Of a stretch of 64,000 nucleotides of DNA, positions 50,325-60,204 are shown piece by piece; position 1 is the stretch's first letter, and every line of letters begins with the position of its first letter. The position numbers were made by a program, and so were the translations under genes. The notes under the pieces were generated by a model. That model saw only the letters and a program-made list of their open reading frames with translations, made no database searches and was not told where the DNA came from. Source of the stretch: Pseudomonas anuradhapurensis (GTDB lineage Bacteria; Pseudomonadota; Gammaproteobacteria; Pseudomonadales; Pseudomonadaceae). The stretch spans positions 564,001 through 628,000 of the forward strand of contig NZ_CP077097.1 in assembly GCF_014269225.2 (NCBI RefSeq), written 5' to 3'.

Positions 50325-51212
50325 TCAGTTGCGGCGCTCGACGATATAGCGCGCCAAGGCTCGCAGCGGCTCGGCTTTTTCGCCAAAACCATCCAGTGCG
50401 AGCAGTGCCTGGTCGCGCAGTTCGATGGCATAGGCCTTGGCCGCCTCCAGGCCCAGCAATGCCGGGTAGGTCGGCTTGTCGCGGGCGATGTCGGCGCCCT
50501 GACGCTTGCCAAGGGTGGCGGTGTCGCTTTCCACATCGAGGATGTCGTCCTGCACCTGGAACGCCAGGCCGATGGCCTGGGCATAGGCCTGCAAGGCATC
50601 CAGTTGCGCCTGTTCGGCGCGGGCGCTGGCCAGGGCGCCCAGGCGCACGCTGGCTTCGATCAGCGCACCGGTCTTGTGCCGGTGCATGGACTCCAGCGCC
50701 TGCTGGTCAAGCTTCAGGCCCACCGAGCCGAGGTCGATGGCCTGGCCGCCGACCATGCCGGCCGGGCCGGCGGCCTTGGCCAGCGCCTGGACCATGGCCA
50801 GGCGGATGCTGTCGGCCTGCGGGCTCAGGCGTGGGTCGAGCAGGGCGCTGAAGGCCAGGCTCTGCAAACCATCGCCAGCGAGGATGGCACAGGCTTCATC
50901 GAAGGCCTTGTGAGTGGTTGGCTGGCCCCGGCGCAGGTCGTCGTCGTCCATCGCCGGCAAATCGTCATGCACCAGCGAGTAGGCGTGGATGAGCTCTACC
51001 GCACAGGCCGCGCCGTTGGCCTGTTCGGCCGGGGCGCCCAGGGCTTCGCAGGCCGCATAGACCAGCAACGGGCGCACGCGCTTGCCGCCGTTCATCACGC
51101 TGTAGCGCATGGCGGCGTAGAGGCGCTCGAGTTCCCGGGTGGGGGCGACGAACAGCGGCTCGAGTGCGGCGTCGACCCGCGCCTGGCAGTTGGCCTGGTA
51201 GGTGCCGATCAT
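50325..51212 (-). CDS. ispA: Farnesyl diphosphate synthase (polyprenyl synthetase)
   Basis: 295 residues from ATG in [20 protein letters not shown]. First Asp-rich motif [17 protein letters not shown] and second DDILD in [17 protein letters not shown] binds diphosphate. It makes geranyl and farnesyl diphosphate. The start overlaps the stop of xseB by four bases; the longer frame into xseB is rejected. Confidence 0.95.
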   Translation of the reverse strand: MIGTYQANCQARVDAALEPLFVAPTRELERLYAAMRYSVMNGGKRVRPLLVYAACEALGAPAEQANGAACAVELIHAYSLVHDDLPAMDDDDLRRGQPTTHKAFDEACAILAGDGLQSLAFSALLDPRLSPQADSIRLAMVQALAKAAGPAGMVGGQAIDLGSVGLKLDQQALESMHRHKTGALIEASVRLGALASARAEQAQLDALQAYAQAIGLAFQVQDDILDVESDTATLGKRQGADIARDKPTYPALLGLEAAKAYAIELRDQALLALDGFGEKAEPLRALARYIVERRN

Positions 51213-51451
51213 GCTTCCGGCTCCGCGTCGAAGGGCTGCGCGGCCAGCTCGCCGTCGCGTTCCAGCAGGATCTGCACCTTCTGCTCGGCCTGGGCCAGGG
51301 CGCCTTGGCAATCACGGGTCAGGGCGATGCCTTGCTCGAAGGCGGCCAGCGACTCTTCCAGCGACAATTCGCCGTTCTCCAGGCGCTCGACCAGGGCTTG
51401 CAGGTCTGCGAGGGATTGCTCGAAATCGAGGGAGGCTTTTTTGCGGGCCAT
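51209..51451 (-). CDS. xseB: Exodeoxyribonuclease VII small subunit
   Basis: 80 residues. [20 protein letters not shown] and [20 protein letters not shown] are the helical core of XseB, which activates the XseA nuclease. Length and position before ispA are typical. Confidence 0.95.
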   Translation of the reverse strand: MARKKASLDFEQSLADLQALVERLENGELSLEESLAAFEQGIALTRDCQGALAQAEQKVQILLERDGELAAQPFDAEPEA

Positions 51452-51549
51452 GGCGACTGTCTCGGTGGCATTCAGAACGGCGCGACACTAGCAGAGCGGG
51501 GCGGGGGGAGCAAACTTCCGGCCACCCGATCGGCTAACGCCGTCAATTG

Positions 51550-51667
51550 TGTAGGAGCGGCCTTGTGTCGCGAAAGGGCCGCACAGCGGCCCCACGATGT
51601 CAGCGCAGATGCACAAATTGCTGGGGCTGCTTTGCAGCCCTTTCGCGACACAAGGCCGCTACAGGCA
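51550..51667. repeat. Paired REP palindromes
   Basis: TAGGAGCGGCCTTGTGTCGC at the left and GCGACACAAGGCCGCT near the right are inverted copies with about 70 bases between, including two GCGGCC or GCAGCCC side stems. The stretch of about 230 bases between xseB and ribB holds nothing else. Confidence 0.85.
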
Positions 51668-51685
51668 CTGTGTCCCGGTGCGGGA

Positions 51686-52336
51686 TCAGGCTGGCTCTGC
51701 TTCTAGCTCCAGCATGGCCTCACGGTACTGCGCCAGTTCCTCGATGGTCAGCACCGGCAAATTGTACTGCCGTGCATACACCGCCACCTGCTCGCCGCGC
51801 GCCATGCTGCCATCGGGATTCATCAGCTCGCACAGCACCGCCGCCGGGCGCAGGCCGGCCAGGCGCGCCAGGTCCACCGAACCTTCGGTGTGGCCACGGC
51901 GGGTCAGCACCCCGCCATTGCGCGCGCGCAGCGGGAATACATGGCCCGGGCTGACGATATGGCGCTGCTCGGCAGTAGAGCGCAGCGCCGCGCCGATGGT
52001 GGTGATGCGGTCCTGGGCGGAAACCCCGGTGCTGATTCCTTCGGCCGCCTCGATGGTGACGGTGAAGCCGGTGCCATGGCGAGCCTGGTTGTTCTGCACC
52101 ATCGGTGCCAGCTGCAGCTCGTCGACGGTGGCTTCGTCCAGGCACAGGCAGACGATGCCGCTGCAATCGCGAATCATCATGGCCATGGTCTGCAGCGAAA
52201 TGTTCTCGGCGGCGGCAATGATGTCCGCTTCGTCCTCGCGGTCGTCATCGTCGAGCAGCAGCACAGGGCGCCCGGCCTGGAAGGCGGCGATGGCGGCGGC
52301 AACATTGGGAAATTGTGGGTGGCGCTGGGTGGACAT
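51686..52336 (-). CDS. ribB: 3,4-dihydroxy-2-butanone 4-phosphate synthase (riboswitch-controlled copy)
   Basis: 216 residues from ATG preceded by GGAGCG. Complete single-domain DHBP synthase: [49 protein letters not shown] and [10 protein letters not shown] with [16 protein letters not shown]. It is a second DHBP synthase besides the RibBX protein. Upstream lies an FMN riboswitch, so this copy responds to flavin level. The longer upstream frame through the riboswitch is rejected. Confidence 0.95.
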   Translation of the reverse strand: MSTQRHPQFPNVAAAIAAFQAGRPVLLLDDDDREDEADIIAAAENISLQTMAMMIRDCSGIVCLCLDEATVDELQLAPMVQNNQARHGTGFTVTIEAAEGISTGVSAQDRITTIGAALRSTAEQRHIVSPGHVFPLRARNGGVLTRRGHTEGSVDLARLAGLRPAAVLCELMNPDGSMARGEQVAVYARQYNLPVLTIEELAQYREAMLELEAEPA

Positions 52337-52421
52337 GAAACGCTCCTCGTGAATGATCGATGAACGTCTCGGGGCGAACCAAATGCGCGCGCAGGGGCGC
52401 CCGGATGGCCCCTGCCTGACG

Positions 52422-52556
52422 CCTTCTTTCATCCGGACTATGACCGTCGGCCCTGGAATTGCACCAGATCTGCTGACCCCCGGCATGGCCGGGGCGCTCG
52501 CGGGCTCATCTTTCGATTTACCGCCGGTGGGGACTTTCACCCCGCCCTGAAGACCG
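52422..52556 (-). promoter_or_regulatory. FMN riboswitch (RFN element)
   Basis: On the minus strand the leader reads GGGCGGGGTGAAAGTCCCCA, CCGGCGGTAAAT, then GAGCCCGCGAGCG, GGTCAGCAGATCTGGTG and TCCGGATGAAAGAAGGCG, all conserved RFN blocks in order. It sits about 85 bases before ribB. FMN binding should shut down ribB expression. Confidence 0.96.
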
Positions 52557-52650
52557 GCCAAGCATACCGCACCTCGCCACCCCGCTGGCAACCCACGGCG
52601 CTACGACCTTTGGCGGTATCATGCCGGCATGGCCTTTCAGGAACAGCCCC

Positions 52651-53856
52651 ATGGACATTCTCCAGGTTGCCGGCGGCAAGCCGGTCAAGTTATGGACCGA
52701 TGGCGTGCCGGTCGAAGACGACGCCCGCCGGCAATTGCTCAATACCGCCAGGATGCCGTTCATCTTCAAGCACCTGGCGGTGATGCCGGACGTGCATCTG
52801 GGCAAAGGCTCGACCATCGGCAGCGTGATCCCGACCGTTGGCGCGATCATCCCCGCGGCGGTAGGGGTAGACATCGGCTGCGGCATGATCGCCGCGCGCA
52901 CCTCGCTGCATGCCCGCGACCTGCCGGACCATCTGCACGGCCTGCGCAGCGCCATCGAGCAGGCGGTGCCGCATGGCAAGACGTTCGGCAAACATGACCA
53001 GGGCGCCTGGGCCGATGTGCCGGCCCAGGCCGACCAGGCCTGGGGGCGGTTGGCCGGGCGGTTCAAGGCCATTACCGACAAGTACCCGCGCCTGGCGAAG
53101 ACCAACAACCGCCAGCACCTGGGTACGCTGGGGGGTGGCAACCACTTCATCGAGGTGTGCCTGGACGAGGCCGACCGTGTCTGGTTCATGCTGCACAGCG
53201 GCTCGCGGGGGGTGGGCAATGCGATTGGCAACCTGTTCATCGAACTGGCCCAGGCCGACATGCGCCAGCACCTGGCCAACCTGCCAGACAAGGACCTGGC
53301 GTACTTCGAGGAAGGCAGCCGCCATTTCGCCGACTACGTGGAAGCGGTGGAATGGGCGCAGGACTATGCCCGGCAGAACCGCGAGCTGATGATGCTGGCG
53401 GTGGTCGGGGCAGCCCGCAAGGTGCTGGGCAAACCGTTCGAGGCTAGCCTGGAAGCGGTGAACTGCCACCACAACTATGTGCAGCGCGAGCAGCATTTTG
53501 GCCGCGAAGTGCTGGTGACGCGCAAGGGCGCGGTGTCGGCGCAGAAAGGGCAGCTAGGCATCATTCCTGGGTCGATGGGGGCCAGGAGCTTCATCGTGCG
53601 GGGGCTGGGTAACGAGGAATCGTTCTGTTCCTGCAGCCATGGCGCCGGCCGGGTGATGAGCCGGACCAAGGCCAAGAGTCGCTTCACCGTGGAGGACCAG
53701 CGACGGGCCACGGCGCATGTGGAATGCCGCAAGGACAAGGAGGTGATCGACGAGATCCCGATGGCCTACAAGGACATCGATGCGGTGATGCGCGCGCAGC
53801 GGGAACTGGTGGAGGTGGTGCACACCTTGCGCCAGGTGGTGTGTGTGAAGGGCTGA
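52651..53856 (+). CDS. rtcB: RtcB-family RNA ligase
   Basis: 401 residues from ATG in MDILQVAGGKPVKLWTDGVP. Manganese and GMP-binding motifs: MPDVHLGKGSTIGSVI, VGVDIGCGMIAART, GTLGGGNHFIEVC, HSGSRGVGN and CSCSHGAGRVMSR with the His that is guanylylated. It joins 2',3'-cyclic phosphate or 3'-phosphate RNA ends to 5'-OH ends. No archease, rtcA or rtcR is next to it, so it is a stand-alone copy. Confidence 0.92.
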   Translation: MDILQVAGGKPVKLWTDGVPVEDDARRQLLNTARMPFIFKHLAVMPDVHLGKGSTIGSVIPTVGAIIPAAVGVDIGCGMIAARTSLHARDLPDHLHGLRSAIEQAVPHGKTFGKHDQGAWADVPAQADQAWGRLAGRFKAITDKYPRLAKTNNRQHLGTLGGGNHFIEVCLDEADRVWFMLHSGSRGVGNAIGNLFIELAQADMRQHLANLPDKDLAYFEEGSRHFADYVEAVEWAQDYARQNRELMMLAVVGAARKVLGKPFEASLEAVNCHHNYVQREQHFGREVLVTRKGAVSAQKGQLGIIPGSMGARSFIVRGLGNEESFCSCSHGAGRVMSRTKAKSRFTVEDQRRATAHVECRKDKEVIDEIPMAYKDIDAVMRAQRELVEVVHTLRQVVCVKG

Positions 53857-53877
53857 CGGGGGTATTCCTGCACTGGC

Positions 53878-54004
53878 CTCTCGCGGGTAAACCCGCTCCT
53901 ACAGGGGCTCCACAGGCTTCAAGATTTGCACGGTACCTGTGGAAAAGTTCAGTGTTTAAGACCTGCACAGTACCTGTAGGAGCGGGTTTACCCGCGAAGA
54001 GGCC
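53878..54004. repeat. Paired REP palindromes
   Basis: CTCGCGGGTAAACCCGCTCC and GGAGCGGGTTTACCCGCGAA in inverted order, with a partly repeated middle (GCACGGTACCTGT and GCACAGTACCTGT). Located just after rtcB. Confidence 0.85.
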
Positions 54005-54379
54005 GGCACAGGTCTACTACGTAATGCCTTCGATCGCGCAACGGCATGAATCGCTGATAATCAGATTTTTCCCGTTGCGTGTAGGCCATTTCTGAAATAG
54101 CTTCCTACCGCCTTTGCGCCATTGCGGTGGTGTTCTCAGCGACCTAGTCTGGCCCCGTCGTTGCCAAATCAGCGACCGGGCCTGCAAGCCCGCAGACGAT
54201 TCAGTACCGCTTTCCAAGTTGCCGCGTGCCGGCGATTTCGGTCAATGGTGGCTGCGTGCGGGAGATCTTCGGATCTGCCGGTTTATCGTCTGTCCGGTCT
54301 TGCAGACCCGTACGTAGCCGCCACCCATCAACTGCAAGTGATGTCGTGGCTGTCCCTTCGGAACAGACGAGATTACACC
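54005..54379. other. Intergenic stretch, no supported gene
   Basis: About 370 bases. An open frame continues upstream from the small gene at 54,380, but its translation is Arg/Ser-rich with no support. I see no RNA gene or terminator here that I can defend. Confidence 0.4.
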
Positions 54380-54622
54380 ATGCTCAAGATTGTCCCCGAT
54401 CCACCCCACGATATTCATGCCCTTGAAGACACCCTGATCCAGGCCACGGACTATGCGCTGTGCGCTGCGACCGTCGTGCGCCAGGCAATGCTGCTGCAGC
54501 CCAAGTCACCGGCATCGATCCTGATGATGACCTCGATGCATGAGCTGGAGACGCTGCGGGCTTTGCTGGAGACGGCACTGGTTCAGGTGCAGATGCCTAC
54601 AGAGCCCAGGATTTTGCACTAG
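54380..54622 (+). CDS. Small DUF6124-like protein
   Basis: 80 residues from ATG CTC AAG in the frame KIVPDPPHDIHALEDTLIQA. Helical, with a hydrophobic middle (DYALCAATVVRQAMLLQ) and MHELETLRALLETAL. It resembles small Pseudomonas proteins (DUF6124/DUF3077 type) that often come in neighbouring pairs, and a DUF3077-like gene follows. Role unknown. Confidence 0.65.
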   Translation: MLKIVPDPPHDIHALEDTLIQATDYALCAATVVRQAMLLQPKSPASILMMTSMHELETLRALLETALVQVQMPTEPRILH

Positions 54623-54649
54623 GCATTAGTGATGTGTTTTCTGGGCTGG

Positions 54650-54742
54650 CCTCTTCGCGGGCATGCCCGCTCCCACAGGCTCACCACAGGCCTCAAGGCT
54701 TGCACAGTACCTGTGGGAGCGGGCAAGCCCGCGAAAGGGCCG
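54650..54742. repeat. Paired REP palindromes
   Basis: CTTCGCGGGCATGCCCGCTC and GAGCGGGCAAGCCCGCGAAA in inverted order about 40 bases apart, between the two small genes. Confidence 0.85.
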
Positions 54743-54777
54743 GCCCGGAGAGTCGAGAACTATCAGGGAATTCAACA

Positions 54778-55041
54778 ATGACTACCGACGACACCCAATT
54801 CACCGTCGGCAAGACCACCTTCTACCAAGGCGAAAACGGCACCCACCCACTGTTCCGCATCGAGCCCGGCATCCCGTGCGAGGACGCCCGCGAGCAGGCC
54901 TCGGAACTGATGGGCTATGTCCGCGAGTTGACCATCACCGGCCTGATGGATGAAAAACCGATGATGATCTGGGCTGCGCACTACCTGAGTGCGATGGCCA
55001 AGGCGCTGATGGATGATGCTGAGCTAGGCATGAAGCACTGA
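54778..55041 (+). CDS. Small DUF3077-family protein
   Basis: 87 residues from ATG in the frame TTDDTQFTVGKTTFYQGENG. The block LFRIEPGIPCEDAREQASEL and a hydrophobic helix near WAAHYLSAMAKALMDDAE match the short DUF3077 proteins common in P. putida. Cytoplasmic by appearance; no known function. Confidence 0.75.
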   Translation: MTTDDTQFTVGKTTFYQGENGTHPLFRIEPGIPCEDAREQASELMGYVRELTITGLMDEKPMMIWAAHYLSAMAKALMDDAELGMKH

Positions 55042-55072
55042 AATGAGAGGCCTGCTTCGGACCGAGCGGCCT

Positions 55073-55765
55073 TCAGTTCCCATGGGTGTGCGCTTTGCCA
55101 TCACGGTGCATATGTGTCTTCGGAACTGGGTTGCCGGGCGCTGGGTGATGCGCTTCTGAATTGCCCATTGCGTGGTGGCCCGCGCGCTCAGGCGCGTGGC
55201 TGCCGTGCTGGCCTTCATGGTTGTGCATTTGGCTTTCGCCACCGCCATGCTGGTGGCCGCTGCTGCTCGCTACCAGCGCGTTGTACTGCTGGGTATCGAG
55301 CTTGGGCAATTGGTCGAGGAAGGCCACGATGCCCCAGATGTATTCATCACCCATGCTTTTGCCCCAGGCCGGCATGCCAGTGGCCTTGATGCCATGCTTG
55401 ATGATCCAGAACGCTGCGGCAGGGTCGCCGCCGAGGCCACGGGTGGCCAGGTTGGGCGGCGAGGGGTACAGCGCCTGGCTGAGCTCGGTTTTCTCCACGC
55501 CCGGGGCCAGGTGGCAACCGATGCACATGGCATTGTAGTTGCCCGCGCCAGTACGGATCAGGGCTTCGTCTTGCAGGTCGGGCACTTCGATGTCGTTGGC
55601 ACGTACCGCAATGGAACGGTCCCGGGCCATGGCCAGAAAGGCATGCACGGCGGGGAAGTGCGGGTCATCGGCGCCGACGTTGACCAGGCCGGAGTAGGCG
55701 GCACCCAGCACTGCCGCGCTGGTCAGCACGCCAGCCATGACAAGCGTTGTTATTGTTTTCTTCAT
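55073..55765 (-). CDS. Periplasmic cytochrome c with His-rich tail, last gene of the copper operon
   Basis: 230 residues. Signal peptide (TITTLVMAGVLTSAAVLGAA), a single heme site MCIGCH (about residues 80-85), and a distal Met in GIKATGMPAWGKS as axial ligand. The last 65 residues are rich in His, Met and Gly (GHQHGGGESQMHNHEGQHGS), likely for copper binding. It lies nine bases after copB, so it is part of the cop operon; its electron partner is unknown. Confidence 0.88.
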   Translation of the reverse strand: MKKTITTLVMAGVLTSAAVLGAAYSGLVNVGADDPHFPAVHAFLAMARDRSIAVRANDIEVPDLQDEALIRTGAGNYNAMCIGCHLAPGVEKTELSQALYPSPPNLATRGLGGDPAAAFWIIKHGIKATGMPAWGKSMGDEYIWGIVAFLDQLPKLDTQQYNALVASSSGHQHGGGESQMHNHEGQHGSHAPERAGHHAMGNSEAHHPAPGNPVPKTHMHRDGKAHTHGN

Positions 55766-55774
55766 GTCAGGGTC

Positions 55775-56815
55775 TCAAAACCACATGCGGATACCGGCGA
55801 CGAAACGCGCTTCATCCACATCGCCACCCTCATCCCGGACGAAGTCGGCAGTTTTGCCATAGGAACGTTTCCAGGTGATGCCGATGTAGGGAGCGAACTG
55901 GCGGACAATCTCGTAGCGCAGGCGCAGCCCGACCTCGGTATTGGCCAGGCCGGAACCTACGCCGCGCTCAGGGTCGTTCTTGCCGTAGAAGTTGGCTTCA
56001 GCGGTTGGCTGCAGGATCAGGCGGTTGGTCAGCAGGATGTCGTAGTCGCCTTCCAGGCGAGCAGCAGCCTGGCCGTTCTCGCCAATGAATGCGGTGGCTT
56101 CGGTCTCGAAGTCGTACAGTGCCATGCCCTGGATACCGAATGCCGCCCAGGTCTGGGGCGATTCGGGCTTGAAGTCCTGGCGCACCCCGGCAACCACATC
56201 CCACCAGGGGCTGACCGAGCGGCCGTATAGCAACTGCAATTCGGCATCTTCGCTGACGCCGTTGGTGCGTTCGCCTTCGGAGCGGATCCACAACCGGTTA
56301 ATATCGCCACCTATCCAGCCGGATGCATCCCAGGCCAGGGTGCTGCCTTCGTCCGCATCCTGGTACTCCAGCTGATCCAGCAGCAGGAAGCTGTTGATTG
56401 CGCTGTCGTGCATCTGGTGCCCACCCAATGGCGGAAAGGCTGCCTGGCGGTCTGCATCCGTCAATACCGGGATCGGGGTACGGCTGGTCGTCGTCGGCGC
56501 CTCTGCCGAGCCGTGGTTCATCGTCGAGTGGTCCATGCCATGCATGCTGCCGTGGTCCATCTTGCCGTGGTCCATGCCCTGCATGCTGCCGTGGTCCATC
56601 GTGCCATGGTCCATGCCCTGCATGCTGTCATGGTCCATCTTGCTGTGGTCCATGCCAGGCATCGAATCGTGCGACGAGCCGCTATCCATCGGCATGGCAT
56701 CGTGCCCCATGGCCGAATGGTCCATTGCTCCGGCGGCGAAGCTGGGCGCAGTGCCCAGCATGCCCAGGGCAACGCCCAATGCCAGTAGCGATGGTCGTGC
56801 CAGGCTATTGAGCAT
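55775..56815 (-). CDS. copB: Copper resistance outer-membrane protein CopB
   Basis: 346 residues from ATG of [20 protein letters not shown], with AGGGAACG before it; an ATG 30 bases earlier is less likely. After the signal peptide come about 75 residues of repeated MDH(G/S)xMxG copper-binding units, then the CopB beta-barrel domain that ends in Phe (GIRMWF). CopB sits in the outer membrane and is thought to bind or hold copper. Overlaps the small Met/His protein gene by 11 bases. Confidence 0.93.
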   Translation of the reverse strand: MLNSLARPSLLALGVALGMLGTAPSFAAGAMDHSAMGHDAMPMDSGSSHDSMPGMDHSKMDHDSMQGMDHGTMDHGSMQGMDHGKMDHGSMHGMDHSTMNHGSAEAPTTTSRTPIPVLTDADRQAAFPPLGGHQMHDSAINSFLLLDQLEYQDADEGSTLAWDASGWIGGDINRLWIRSEGERTNGVSEDAELQLLYGRSVSPWWDVVAGVRQDFKPESPQTWAAFGIQGMALYDFETEATAFIGENGQAAARLEGDYDILLTNRLILQPTAEANFYGKNDPERGVGSGLANTEVGLRLRYEIVRQFAPYIGITWKRSYGKTADFVRDEGGDVDEARFVAGIRMWF

Positions 56816-57134
56816 CGTTCCCTGCCTTAGCTTTATCGCTGCCATGCGATTCCATCATCTTGCCGTGGTCCATGCCTTGCATCGCGCCATGGTCCATTCC
56901 CTTCATGGTGCTATGGTCCATGCCTTTCATGGCGTCATGGTTCATACCCTGCATATTGCCGTGGTCCATGCCTTTCATGGCGCCGTGGTCCATGCCCTGT
57001 GCGCCTTTGGCGTTTGCAGCATTGGCCGGTTGTTTGCTGGTGTCGCCGGACCACGAGGAGGGGGCATGGACAGCAAGCAGGCCCGCCATCGCGGCAGAGA
57101 GGAAAAACGCGCTTCGTTTCATGGCTTTGCTCAT
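56805..57134 (-). CDS. Small Met/His-repeat periplasmic copper-binding protein
   Basis: 109 residues from ATG of [20 protein letters not shown] (ATG at 57,122 is also possible). Signal peptide, then from about residue 50 eight tandem units of M-(D/N)-H-(G/S/D)-x-M-(K/Q)-G, ending [11 protein letters not shown]. The same unit occurs in CopA and CopB next door. It probably acts as a periplasmic copper sponge. I know of no fixed name for it. Confidence 0.8.
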   Translation of the reverse strand: MSKAMKRSAFFLSAAMAGLLAVHAPSSWSGDTSKQPANAANAKGAQGMDHGAMKGMDHGNMQGMNHDAMKGMDHSTMKGMDHGAMQGMDHGKMMESHGSDKAKAGNDAQ

Positions 57135-57148
57135 CTCGGATCTCCAGT

Positions 57149-58894
57149 TCATTCGTCCACACGGACTTCTCGGAACATGCCCATTTCCATATGGAACAGC
57201 AGGTGACAGTGATAGGCCCAACGCCCCAAGGCATCTGCAGTGACGCGATAGCTGCGTTTCGAGCCAGGCGGCATATCGATGGTGTGCTTACGCACCATGA
57301 AGTTGCCGTTGTCATCCTCCAGGTCGCTCCACATGCCATGCAGGTGGATGGGGTGAGTCATCATGGTGTCGTTGACCAGGGTGATACGCAGGCGCTCGCC
57401 ATACTTCAGGCGCAGTGGCTCGGCATCGGAAAACTTGATGCCGTCGAAGGACCAGGCGAATTTTTCCATGTGACCGGTAAGGTGCAGTTCGATTGTGCGC
57501 CCCGGCGCGCGGCCGTCCGGGTCAGGGAAGGTGCTGCGCAGGTCGGCATAGGTGAGCACGCGACGGCCATTGTTGCGTAGCCCAATCCCGGGATCGCTCA
57601 GCTTTGGCGTCGGCGACATCGTCTGCATGTCGACCAGCGGGTTGTTGGTCTCGGAGGCCGGGTGGCGCTGCATGGCGGCGCTTGTGCCGGTCATGGCGCC
57701 GTGGTCCATGCCGGCCATGCTGTTGTGGTCCATGCCGGCCATGCTGTCATGGTCCATACCGCCCATGTCGCCATGGTCCATGCCCATATCGTTCATCGAG
57801 ATGATGGGGCGTGGATCCACGGTTGGCACAGGCGCCTGCAAGCCCTCGCGGACAGCCAGGGTGCCCCTGGAATACCCGGTACGGTCCATGGACTGGGCGA
57901 AAATGGTGTATGCCTGCTCGCTTTCAGGCTCGACGATGACGTCGTAGGTTTCGGCAACGGCGATGCGCAACTCGTCGACCGAAACAGGCTTGACGTGCTG
58001 CCCGTCTGCCGCGACAACGGTCATCTTCAGGCCGGGAATGCGCACGTCGAAATAGGTCATGGCAGAGCCGTTGATGAAGCGCAGGCGGATTTTCTCGCCC
58101 GGCTTGAACACGCCCGTCCAGTTACCGTCCGGCGCCTGACCATTCATCAGGTAGGTGTAGGTGTAGCCACTCACGTCGGCGAGGTCGGTGGGGCTCATCT
58201 TCATCTCGGCCCACATCTTCCGGTCGGCTAGCGCAGCCGACCAGCCCATTTCGCTGACGTCGTTGACGAAGTCACCCACCGTGCGCTTGTGGTAGTTGTA
58301 ATAGTCCGACTGCTTCTTGAGCTTGGACAGCACCCGGGCAGGGTCTTCATCTGTCCAGTCGCTGAGCATCACCACGTAGTCCCGGTCGTAGCTGAACGGC
58401 TCGGGCTCTTTCGCATCGATGACCAGGGCGCCGTACACCCCAACTTGTTCCTGGAACCCGGAGTGGCTGTGGTACCAGTAGGTACCATTCTGCTGGACCT
58501 TGAACCGGTACTCGTACATGCCGTCGGGGGCGATGCCGTGGAAGCTCAGGCCCGGCACGCCGTCCATGTTGGCCGGCAGGATGATGCCGTGCCAGTGGAT
58601 GGAGGTGTCCTGCTGCAAACGGTTACGCACACGCAGGGTGACGGTGTCGCCTTCGCGCCAGCGCAGAATGGGCCCGGGCACGGAGCCGTTGATGGCCATC
58701 GCCGTGCGCTTGGCGCCGGTGAAATTCACCGGCAGTTCACCGATGTACAGGTCAAAGTCGGTGCCCGTCAGTACATTCGGTTGGCCAGGGCTGGTCACCG
58801 CCCAGACCGGCGCGCGCCACATGCCCAACCCGCCAAGCAGTCCGGTAGCGGCCAGGCCTTTGACGAAGGAGCGTCTCGTGGTTTTGCTTTGCAT
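57149..58894 (-). CDS. copA: Multicopper oxidase CopA
   Basis: 581 residues. Twin-arginine signal [18 protein letters not shown]. Copper ligands [25 protein letters not shown] and the type 1 site [13 protein letters not shown] are intact. A Met/His-rich insert around residue 370 ([20 protein letters not shown]) resembles the neighbouring proteins. It oxidises Cu(I) and binds copper in the periplasm. First gene of the leftward copper operon; no copRS regulator is in the window. Confidence 0.95.
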   Translation of the reverse strand: MQSKTTRRSFVKGLAATGLLGGLGMWRAPVWAVTSPGQPNVLTGTDFDLYIGELPVNFTGAKRTAMAINGSVPGPILRWREGDTVTLRVRNRLQQDTSIHWHGIILPANMDGVPGLSFHGIAPDGMYEYRFKVQQNGTYWYHSHSGFQEQVGVYGALVIDAKEPEPFSYDRDYVVMLSDWTDEDPARVLSKLKKQSDYYNYHKRTVGDFVNDVSEMGWSAALADRKMWAEMKMSPTDLADVSGYTYTYLMNGQAPDGNWTGVFKPGEKIRLRFINGSAMTYFDVRIPGLKMTVVAADGQHVKPVSVDELRIAVAETYDVIVEPESEQAYTIFAQSMDRTGYSRGTLAVREGLQAPVPTVDPRPIISMNDMGMDHGDMGGMDHDSMAGMDHNSMAGMDHGAMTGTSAAMQRHPASETNNPLVDMQTMSPTPKLSDPGIGLRNNGRRVLTYADLRSTFPDPDGRAPGRTIELHLTGHMEKFAWSFDGIKFSDAEPLRLKYGERLRITLVNDTMMTHPIHLHGMWSDLEDDNGNFMVRKHTIDMPPGSKRSYRVTADALGRWAYHCHLLFHMEMGMFREVRVDE

Positions 58895-59289
58895 GCCGTT
58901 GCGTCCAGTCAGTCGATAATTTTGCGATAAGCACCAACAGACTGCAGGCTAGCCGGCCCGCGCTGTCAACTGGCTGAGCGCTACATTACTTTTTAGTCAG
59001 CTTGCGCAGGCGAGGCGTGCACGCGCAGCCTTGAAGGCAGGGAAGGAATTTCAGGAGGGCATTAAAAAGCCGGCTTGTGGCCGGCTTCTCGGGGACGCTT
59101 CCGACTAATTTTTGGTAAGCCGCAATCGCCTTAACTGTGTGGCCATCAAGGCCTGAAAGAATTGGCAGATGCCCGTGTGGGACATCGCCGAGCCCTCTGG
59201 ACCGCGGCATGCGCCGGTCGGGGCTGAATGTGCGGCGTAGCATACAAGGGCGCGCGCGGGATGCCCAGCAAAAAATGGAACAGGTTGTT
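58895..59289. other. Promoter region of copA and downstream region of the S24 gene
   Basis: About 400 bases. The copA promoter must lie just right of 58,895. A terminator hairpin sits at 59,067-59,087. The 200 bases between it and the S24-type gene show no gene I can support. Confidence 0.4.
59062..59087 (-). terminator. Rho-independent terminator
   Basis: On the minus strand AAGCCGGC, loop CACAA, GCCGGCTT followed by TTTAAT. It would end leftward transcription coming from the S24-type regulator. Confidence 0.75.
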
Positions 59290-59991
59290 TCAGCCAGGCC
59301 GTTGCTGGCGAAAATGCGACCAGTGGAAGACCCAGCCGAGGATTTCCAGCCCCTGCGCCTGGCGCTGCACGGTGGTATAGCGTTCGACCGCGTAGCTGCG
59401 CCGGTCAAGGCTGTGCAGGTACAGCGTGCCGTGCTGGCCGAGGCTGAGGTTGTTCACCCGGAGCGTGCCATTGTGCAGCAGGGCATAGGTTTCGCCCTCA
59501 ACCACCTGGGTCATGCCCAGGTCGATGGCAAGGGTGGCCTGCTGCGGCATCAGTGGGGCCATGTTGCCGGCGGGCATGGCCAGGCAGATGGCGTTTTCGG
59601 CTTGCACGCCGAGGCTTCTCAGCGCTTTTGCGGGCAGGCACAGGTGCCTGCCGGGCACGGGCGACAGCAGGCCGCTGTGCAATTCGTAAAAGGGCAGCTT
59701 CAACACCCGGCCCCCTCGCGCCGACAGCGGCGTGGGCAGGTTGCCGGGCGCTGGCGCCGGGGAATGGTTGCGCGGGATCGGGTTGAGGTGCTTGGGCCCT
59801 TCACCGGTGCGCAACCAGCGACGATGTACGCAGAACAGGTCGGCCAGTTCGTCCAGCCGGGCCAACGGCACACCGCGCTTGAACCAGTTGTTGACGTGCT
59901 GGGGTGTGACGCTGCGCTGGGCGGCGAAATCGGACGGGGTAAGGCCACATTCGTGGAGGAGAGCTTTGAGGCGGTCACCGGATGTGTTCAT
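59290..59991 (-). CDS. HTH/S24-type (LexA/CI-like) regulator
   Basis: 233 residues. N-terminal XRE helix-turn-helix (GLTPSDFAAQRSVTPQHVNN, residues about 15-50), linker with AGG-like cleavage region not clearly present, and a C-terminal S24-like domain (residues 140-210: MPAGNMAPLMPQQATLAIDL, GETYALLHNGTLRVNNLSL). The expected catalytic Ser falls at about GNM/MAP and the Lys is missing (YAVERYTT), so self-cleavage is doubtful. It is not next to phage genes. It may be a stand-alone regulator. Confidence 0.75.
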   Translation of the reverse strand: MNTSGDRLKALLHECGLTPSDFAAQRSVTPQHVNNWFKRGVPLARLDELADLFCVHRRWLRTGEGPKHLNPIPRNHSPAPAPGNLPTPLSARGGRVLKLPFYELHSGLLSPVPGRHLCLPAKALRSLGVQAENAICLAMPAGNMAPLMPQQATLAIDLGMTQVVEGETYALLHNGTLRVNNLSLGQHGTLYLHSLDRRSYAVERYTTVQRQAQGLEILGWVFHWSHFRQQRPG

Positions 59992-60162
59992 GGCGGCGAG
60001 TGTAGCGGCGCGGTGCCAGCAAGGATATCAACCGGATGTTGATGAGGTCTGTGTGAAAACAGCGATTTGTAGGGCGTTGGAGTAGGACGGTGTAGGATTT
60101 TTTACTAAGCGTCGCACTTGCCACAGGCCGCCTCCACAGCCCCCTGGGCCAGCCTCCAAGCA

Positions 60163-60188
60163 TAAAAAAACCCCGCCGAGGCGGGGTT
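60163..60188 (-). terminator. Rho-independent terminator of ppa
   Basis: On the minus strand AACCCCGC CTC GGCGGGGTT followed by TTTTTTATG, directly after the ppa stop. Confidence 0.92.
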
Positions 60189-60204
60189 CTTCGTGCAACC
60201 GGTA

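Noticed and set aside
51686..52591. Longer ribB frame starting at 52,591
   Set aside because: The extension runs through the FMN riboswitch, and the family start is MSTQ.. at 52,336.
54122..54379. 86-codon upstream extension of the small gene at 54,380
   Set aside because: The translation is Arg/Pro/Ser-rich, and the conserved part starts at the inner ATG.
58986..59408. 140-codon minus-strand frame next to the copA promoter
   Set aside because: It runs through the terminator hairpin at 59,067 and has no recognisable start or family; its right part overlaps the S24-type gene.
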